A stretch of 64,000 nt of DNA from Oasisia sp. SBJ-2009 (Eukaryota; Annelida; Polychaeta; Sabellida; Siboglinidae), in the NCBI GenBank assembly GCA_964017155.1, contig OZ024861.1, positions 16,917,783-16,981,782 of the forward strand, in the 5' to 3' direction. The notes under the pieces were generated by a model. The model worked only from the letters and a program-made list of their open reading frames with translations, was not told where the DNA came from and made no database searches. The translations under genes were made by a program, and so were the position numbers. Below, in pieces: positions 59,874 to 64,000 of this stretch (position 1 is its first letter; every line of letters begins with the position of its first letter).

Positions 59874-60857
59874 ATGGATAACGATACCAACTCATCCATC
59901 GCCTTCAAAGAGGAATTCCGTGAAATGATGAACATGAAGGAATATTGTTACATTAACACAACAGTAATCTGTATAGTAATCATCCTGAACGTGATTATGA
60001 ACTCGTTCGTGATCGCTGTGATCGCACGTTACCCGCCGCTACGAGAAGATCGCACGACCCTGTTCAAGTTCTCACTGGCGGTGTCCGACTTCGCTGCCGG
60101 GTGTACCTTCATGCCCATCAGCGCCGCCCTATGCTCCAGGGCAACGCCGGGAATCGCAGACAGGGTTGGTCTTCTTCCGGAGATACATGCCTATATGGTG
60201 TGGTGGTTTGCGTTCAACTCGATGTATAGTCTGTGTTGGCTGACAATCTCCAAAGTTATCGTCATCGTGAACCCTTTTAAAGTTGAGCGATTTCTCACTC
60301 ACAAATGCTGCTACTTCATCATTGCCATGACCTGGATTATTGGCTGTGTGCTTGCTCTCGGTAACTTTGCAACGGACATACCTTGGAATACTGTGAGGTG
60401 CACATATGGCAGGACGGATGAGCACAGTATGAAGATTGGTCACCTGGCAGTGTTCTTAATGGGCGTGGCATTGCCTGTTTCACTACTTGTCTACGGCACG
60501 CTGCGCATATTCATCGTAGTAATGCGCACTCATAGGCAGATATTGGCGCTCGAAAACTCGGTCGCTGTTGGCGAAAACTCCATCGGTAACACTGGTTTCG
60601 TCACGTTTCACGCAATACGATCATCCAGCAACGTGTTCATTATCTGCGTCGTTTCGCTAATTCTCGACACTCCTATCATAGTCTTCGCTCTACTAGATAT
60701 TGTCACGGGCATACCAGATGTGTTTAGCTTCGTCAGTGTATGGCTATTTCAAACCAACACGTTTATGAATAGTCTATTGTATTTGGTTTTGTTCAAGTGT
60801 GTACGAAAAAAAGTAGTCCACATGTGTTGTGCGATAATCGTTTATGTCCGTGCTTGA
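59874..60857 (+). CDS. Rhodopsin-like GPCR, intact, single exon (subfamily A)
   Basis: 327 residues, closest to the truncated gene at 2178 and the deleted gene at 32927. It has two N-glycosylation sequons, TM1 VIMNSFVIAVI, TM2 LAVSDFAAG with the conserved Asp, ISK in place of DRY, IVNPFKVERFLTHKC in loop 2, TM4 TWIIGCVLALGNF, Cys in loop 2 (VRCTYGR), TM5 GVALPVSLLVYG, TM6 SLILDTPIIVFAL and TM7 NTFMNSLLYLVLF. It has small substitutions at otherwise invariant family positions (LFKFSLAVSDF for LFMFSLSVSDL). The ligand is unknown. Confidence 0.9.
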   Translation: MDNDTNSSIAFKEEFREMMNMKEYCYINTTVICIVIILNVIMNSFVIAVIARYPPLREDRTTLFKFSLAVSDFAAGCTFMPISAALCSRATPGIADRVGLLPEIHAYMVWWFAFNSMYSLCWLTISKVIVIVNPFKVERFLTHKCCYFIIAMTWIIGCVLALGNFATDIPWNTVRCTYGRTDEHSMKIGHLAVFLMGVALPVSLLVYGTLRIFIVVMRTHRQILALENSVAVGENSIGNTGFVTFHAIRSSSNVFIICVVSLILDTPIIVFALLDIVTGIPDVFSFVSVWLFQTNTFMNSLLYLVLFKCVRKKVVHMCCAIIVYVRA

Positions 60858-60897
60858 TGAGAACCTAAATAGCAGCGAAGCTCAATAATAATAATAA

Positions 60898-62584
60898 TAG
60901 TAACTTCTTTTGCGCCAATATCCTCGAAAATCATGCTCAGTGGCGCGACAAAACCAGGGGATTAATCAATCTCATAATCGAAAGCAATGCGTGAGTCGTC
61001 AACGGATGGATGGAAAAGCTAGGAGGCTAAGGAGGATAGGCAGCATTAAAGAGATAGGTTTTTAGATGTCGGCGGAATGAAACTATATTACCTTGTGATT
61101 TAACACTGGCAGGAAGCGAATTCCACACCGTTGGTGCGGCAACTGAGAAAGCTCGGGTCCCGGCTTTCGTTTTCACCCGAGGGATGTGAAGAGGGTTACT
61201 ACTGGTTGAGCGTAGCTGTCTGGAATTTCTTGTTGGAGTTAGATTGAATTTAGATATGCTGGTTGTGTAGATGAGAGTGCTTGATAGGCTATTGTACACA
61301 TTTTGAAAATGATGCGATAGTGCACAGGTAGCCAATGCAGTGATTTTAGAAGCGGCACTGAGCGAGAAAAACGTGGAGAACGCGTGACTACCCTTGCTAA
61401 ACAATTTTGGACACGCTGAAGTTTGGCTATGTCCTTGTTTGCGGTATTGTAAAGGAGGGAATTGCAGTAGTCGAGTCTGCTGCTTACTAGAGCTGTGGCG
61501 ATGGTTTTAGCAACGGAAAGTGATAAAAAACCGGCGGATACGGCGGAGATCACGGATATGGTAAAAACAGCAACGGCATGTTTTCGAGATATGTTTTTTG
61601 AAATTGAAGTTTTCATCAAACGTTACTCCGAGATTTAAAACTGAGATGGCTGGTGTGATACTCTGACTCAGAATATGTGTCGGGAAAAAGCCATTGAGTT
61701 TTGCCCGCTGCGTTGAGGTACCAATGATGAGAAATTCAGTCTTATCTGCATTTAGTTTTAATTTACTATTTTTCATCCAGAGGGAGACATCTTGGAGACA
61801 ATCCCTGAGCTGGTTTAGGGAGCGACAAGTATCAGGTGTGGTCAGAGAAACATAGATTTGTGTGTCATCTGCATAAAGGTGATGATCCAGGTTATGACTC
61901 TGGATAACTGAGCTTAATGGTGTTGTGTACAGAGTGAAAAGCAACGGACCCAAAACAGAACCCTGGGGGACACCACAAGAGGTGGGCAGCATGTCTGAGA
62001 AGCAGTTACCTATTTTAATGGCTTGCCGTCTGTCAGTAAGGTATGAAGTAAACCAGCTCAAGGCTGTGCCAGATATCCCATACCACGTTGATAAGCGTGT
62101 AATGAGAATGTCGTGGTCAATGGTGTCGAAAGCGGCGGATAGGTCAAGCAGGGTCAGTGCAGTAACATTGCCATTATCAATGTTAAGGTTTATGTCATTG
62201 TGTACTTTTAAAAGAGCAGTTTCTGTTGAGTGAAATTGTTTGTACGCAGACTGTGATGCATTGGTTAAACCATTTATGTTGATGTGAGAAGTAAGTCGAT
62301 TTGCAACAACCTTTTCGAGTATTTTGGAAATGAAGCTAAGGTTAGAAATAGGCCTGTAGCTGTTTAGATCTTCTTTTGACAGAGTTGTCTTCTTAAGAAT
62401 TGGATTTACATGTGCACATTTAAAGTCTTCAGGGAATAAGCCGGAGCAGAGTGATGCATTTATTATATATGTTATTGGTTTAATTAAAACGTCAATGCAT
62501 GCTTTCAGTAGTATGGTCGGAAGTGGGTCAAGATCACAAGATTTATTTGGGGGTGACATGATTATTTTTTTCACTTCAGTAATA
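60898..62584 (-). mobile_element. 5'-truncated CR1-like LINE in the receptor 3' flank
   Basis: The uninterrupted sequence is at 33447-33470 ('gctcaatatagccacattcta'). Here 'gctcaata' is followed by (ATA)n and the LINE, and the flank resumes at 'aatacagccacattctta'. The 3' end on the minus strand has the short microsatellite tail (TTATTATTA) usual for CR1-group LINEs. AATA is a possible target duplication. Confidence 0.8.
61027..62574 (-). pseudogene. CR1-like reverse transcriptase, truncated and frameshifted
   Basis: The frame 62574-61507 covers the reverse transcriptase: PPNKSCDLDPLPTILL, LNSYRPISNLSFISK, LTLLDLSAAFDTIDHD, SCGVPQGSVLGPLLFTLY, HLYADDTQIYVSL and LNLGVTFDENFNFKKH. Frame changes near 61510-61619 and 61240-61404 then carry the C-terminal region (SRLDYCNSLLYN, LKSLHWLPVHYRI, AFSVAAPTVWNSLP). 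The endonuclease is missing. The catalytic motifs are intact but two frameshifts and truncation disable it. Confidence 0.87.
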
Positions 62585-62880
62585 CAGCCACATTCTTAGA
62601 TAACGTACAACACTTCTACCATCTTATGCGTGGTGAAAAATCGACTGATCATGCAGGTAACCCGTACGTGTGTGTTTGATTTCTTTCCTTCCTGAAAACA
62701 ACGAGTATATTACAGTTGAATTTTCGGTTGATACCGCAAGCATGCGCGAGAAAATGTACCATTGTTTTTCTAATATGGAATATATTAATAACGTATTATA
62801 TTCACTGAAAGTAGAGAACAAATAAGACAAGTACTGTAAACAAATAAGACAAGTGCCAATTGTCGATGCCATGCGTAAAG
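62585..62880 (+). repeat. Receptor 3' flank resumed after the LINE
   Basis: 'gaaaaatcgactgatcatgcaggtaacccgtacgtg' and 'gcaagcatgcgcgaga' correspond to 33490-33640. The block is shorter than its copies and joins the dispersed repeat at about 62885. Confidence 0.7.
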
Positions 62881-62884
62881 GCCA

Positions 62885-63272
62885 CCTACGATGTTTCCAC
62901 CACGTGCATCAACAAGTGCAGCTGTGTCGCCCGCAATGACTTCTGGAAAATAGAGACTTCCACAACGTCAAGTTCCGAGTGCCGATGTTATGTCGACTAA
63001 TCGAAGCAGCATTGTCTCAAACAACACATTTTTATTGCCTACGTACCAGGTATCCTCTGTTATTTAGACTTGTTACATTGTCGTTGTTCCATGCGATGGT
63101 ACTGCCGCACTGATATCAGCCAAGCCACGTCGCAAGATGTTATTAAATTTGGGAAATCGTTTTGACCATATCTTTCTTCTGGCTATTTGTACAGAGTCCG
63201 TTCGATTGTCAACACTTGGTGTAATGCTGGAATTGCAGTGGTTATTGTAATAAATGTTAATGGCATATTGGT

Positions 63273-63358
<86 letters not shown>

Positions 63359-63430
63359 CCAAAAATGACATCAGCCTGCGTTGTAGTTGATCTTACATCC
63401 GCGATGGATCTTCTAATTTGAGTTCTTATT
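62885..63430 (+). repeat. Dispersed repeat with (AT)n core, copy 2
   Basis: It matches the complement of 1690-2293. It contains an (AT)n tract (63277-63355) followed by 'cagccaaaaatgacatcag'. Both copies lie beside receptor sequence. Confidence 0.65.
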
Positions 63431-63552
63431 TAAAGTGCCTATGACACGGTTGGTGTTAATATTGGTTCGTATTTGAGAGAAAACTATGAATTATGTAAAA
63501 TGCCTTCACTATAATGTAATTACAAACCTTGACTGGTATATAATGTGGCTGT

Positions 63553-64000
63553 AACAGCAATTGCAACACATCTACAGCGGGTATTTTACAACAAATAAGC
63601 GGAGCACCATTTGTCCTTGTTTACTTCATTTCGGCATTACCGTTCTTGGCTCTCTGCCATTGCATGAAGGTCATAACTGGTTGCATCCAGATATTGCTTG
63701 GTCTTCTACAGGTTTGCCTTTTACAAGGCAACTGCAGTTAAACAGTACACTCTCATGGTCGAGCGAACAGCTGCTGCTGCTGTTCTGCCGAGTTGAAGGA
63801 CATGATGGTCGAAGCCTGCAATGGCACATAACTCTGGCCGCCTTTGTGGTATATATCGCAAATTATCCGTTTTGAGGTCGATCATTGTGAAAGAGGATAG
63901 TCTAAAGGCAGTTATCACGCGCGAACACGGCGAAGGCATACTAATGGCGACGTGAAATTATGGTGTCCTGCTGTTATTAAGAAACTGTGATCAGGACTTG
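63553..64000 (+). repeat. Partial upstream block, duplicate of 13465-13960
   Basis: It aligns with small indels to the window end. It suggests another receptor-lineage gene just beyond the window. The open frame 63561-63875 is not conserved in the other copy. Confidence 0.6.

Overview
This 64-kb window is animal nuclear DNA. It is AT-rich, has genes with GT-AG introns, is full of (AT)n, (GT)n and other simple repeats, and carries several families of LINE and DNA transposon. The single-exon receptor family and the transposon families suggest a marine invertebrate (mollusc, echinoderm or cephalochordate would all fit). I cannot name the species or phylum from the sequence. No rRNA, tRNA or CRISPR array was recognised.

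The resident genes are a tandem cluster of single-exon rhodopsin-like GPCRs of one family. Five are intact: 7102-8094 (+), 12038-13030 (+), 19034-20038 (+), 37054-38037 (-) and 59874-60857 (+). Five are broken: 2178-2948 (-), 14523-14930 (+), 23717-24672 (+), 24777-24962 (+) and 32927-33423 (+). Several genes share a roughly 0.8-kb upstream block, and several share a downstream block that carries a (GT)n and an (AT)n tract. The cluster therefore grew by duplication of units of several kb, some of them inverted. The receptors lack a DRY motif (they have ISK) and have NSLLY in place of NPxxY. This fits a lineage-specific, possibly chemosensory, expansion; the ligand is unknown.

Two copies of one ancestral unit can be compared directly. 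Copy U1 is about 26.8-33.4 kb and copy U2 is about 39.2-60.9 kb. Each copy supplies the empty site for insertions in the other. U1 received a near full-length RTE-type LINE (28152-31680). U2 received a CR1/L2-like LINE (39457-46002), which itself contains a 4.5-kb element with 1.67-kb inverted arms carrying a PIN-like nuclease/Cys-rich-tail gene (39486-43997). U2 also received an 11.5-kb DNA transposon flanked by TTAA (46174-57692) and a 5'-truncated CR1-like LINE after the receptor (60898-62584).

The 11.5-kb TTAA element is the most notable object. It has imperfect terminal inverted repeats and two convergent spliced genes whose coding ends overlap by 9 bp. On the + strand is a gene for the zinc-binding cytoplasmic 'ballast' domain otherwise known from the P2X7 receptor. 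On the - strand is a transposase-like gene with nine recognisable exons, whose central (catalytic) exons are missing at an (AT)n tract. Its first intron contains a foldback element with 9-bp target duplications and minisatellite inverted repeats.

Other mobile DNA includes a 2.2-kb inverted-repeat element with an internal 90-bp tandem array (3996-6179), interrupted by a roughly 0.65-kb MITE that has a second copy at 17844-18516; a 5'-truncated LINE at 20970-22262; and a decayed RT fragment near 17.7 kb. Most long open frames over the simple repeats are artefacts of the repeats.
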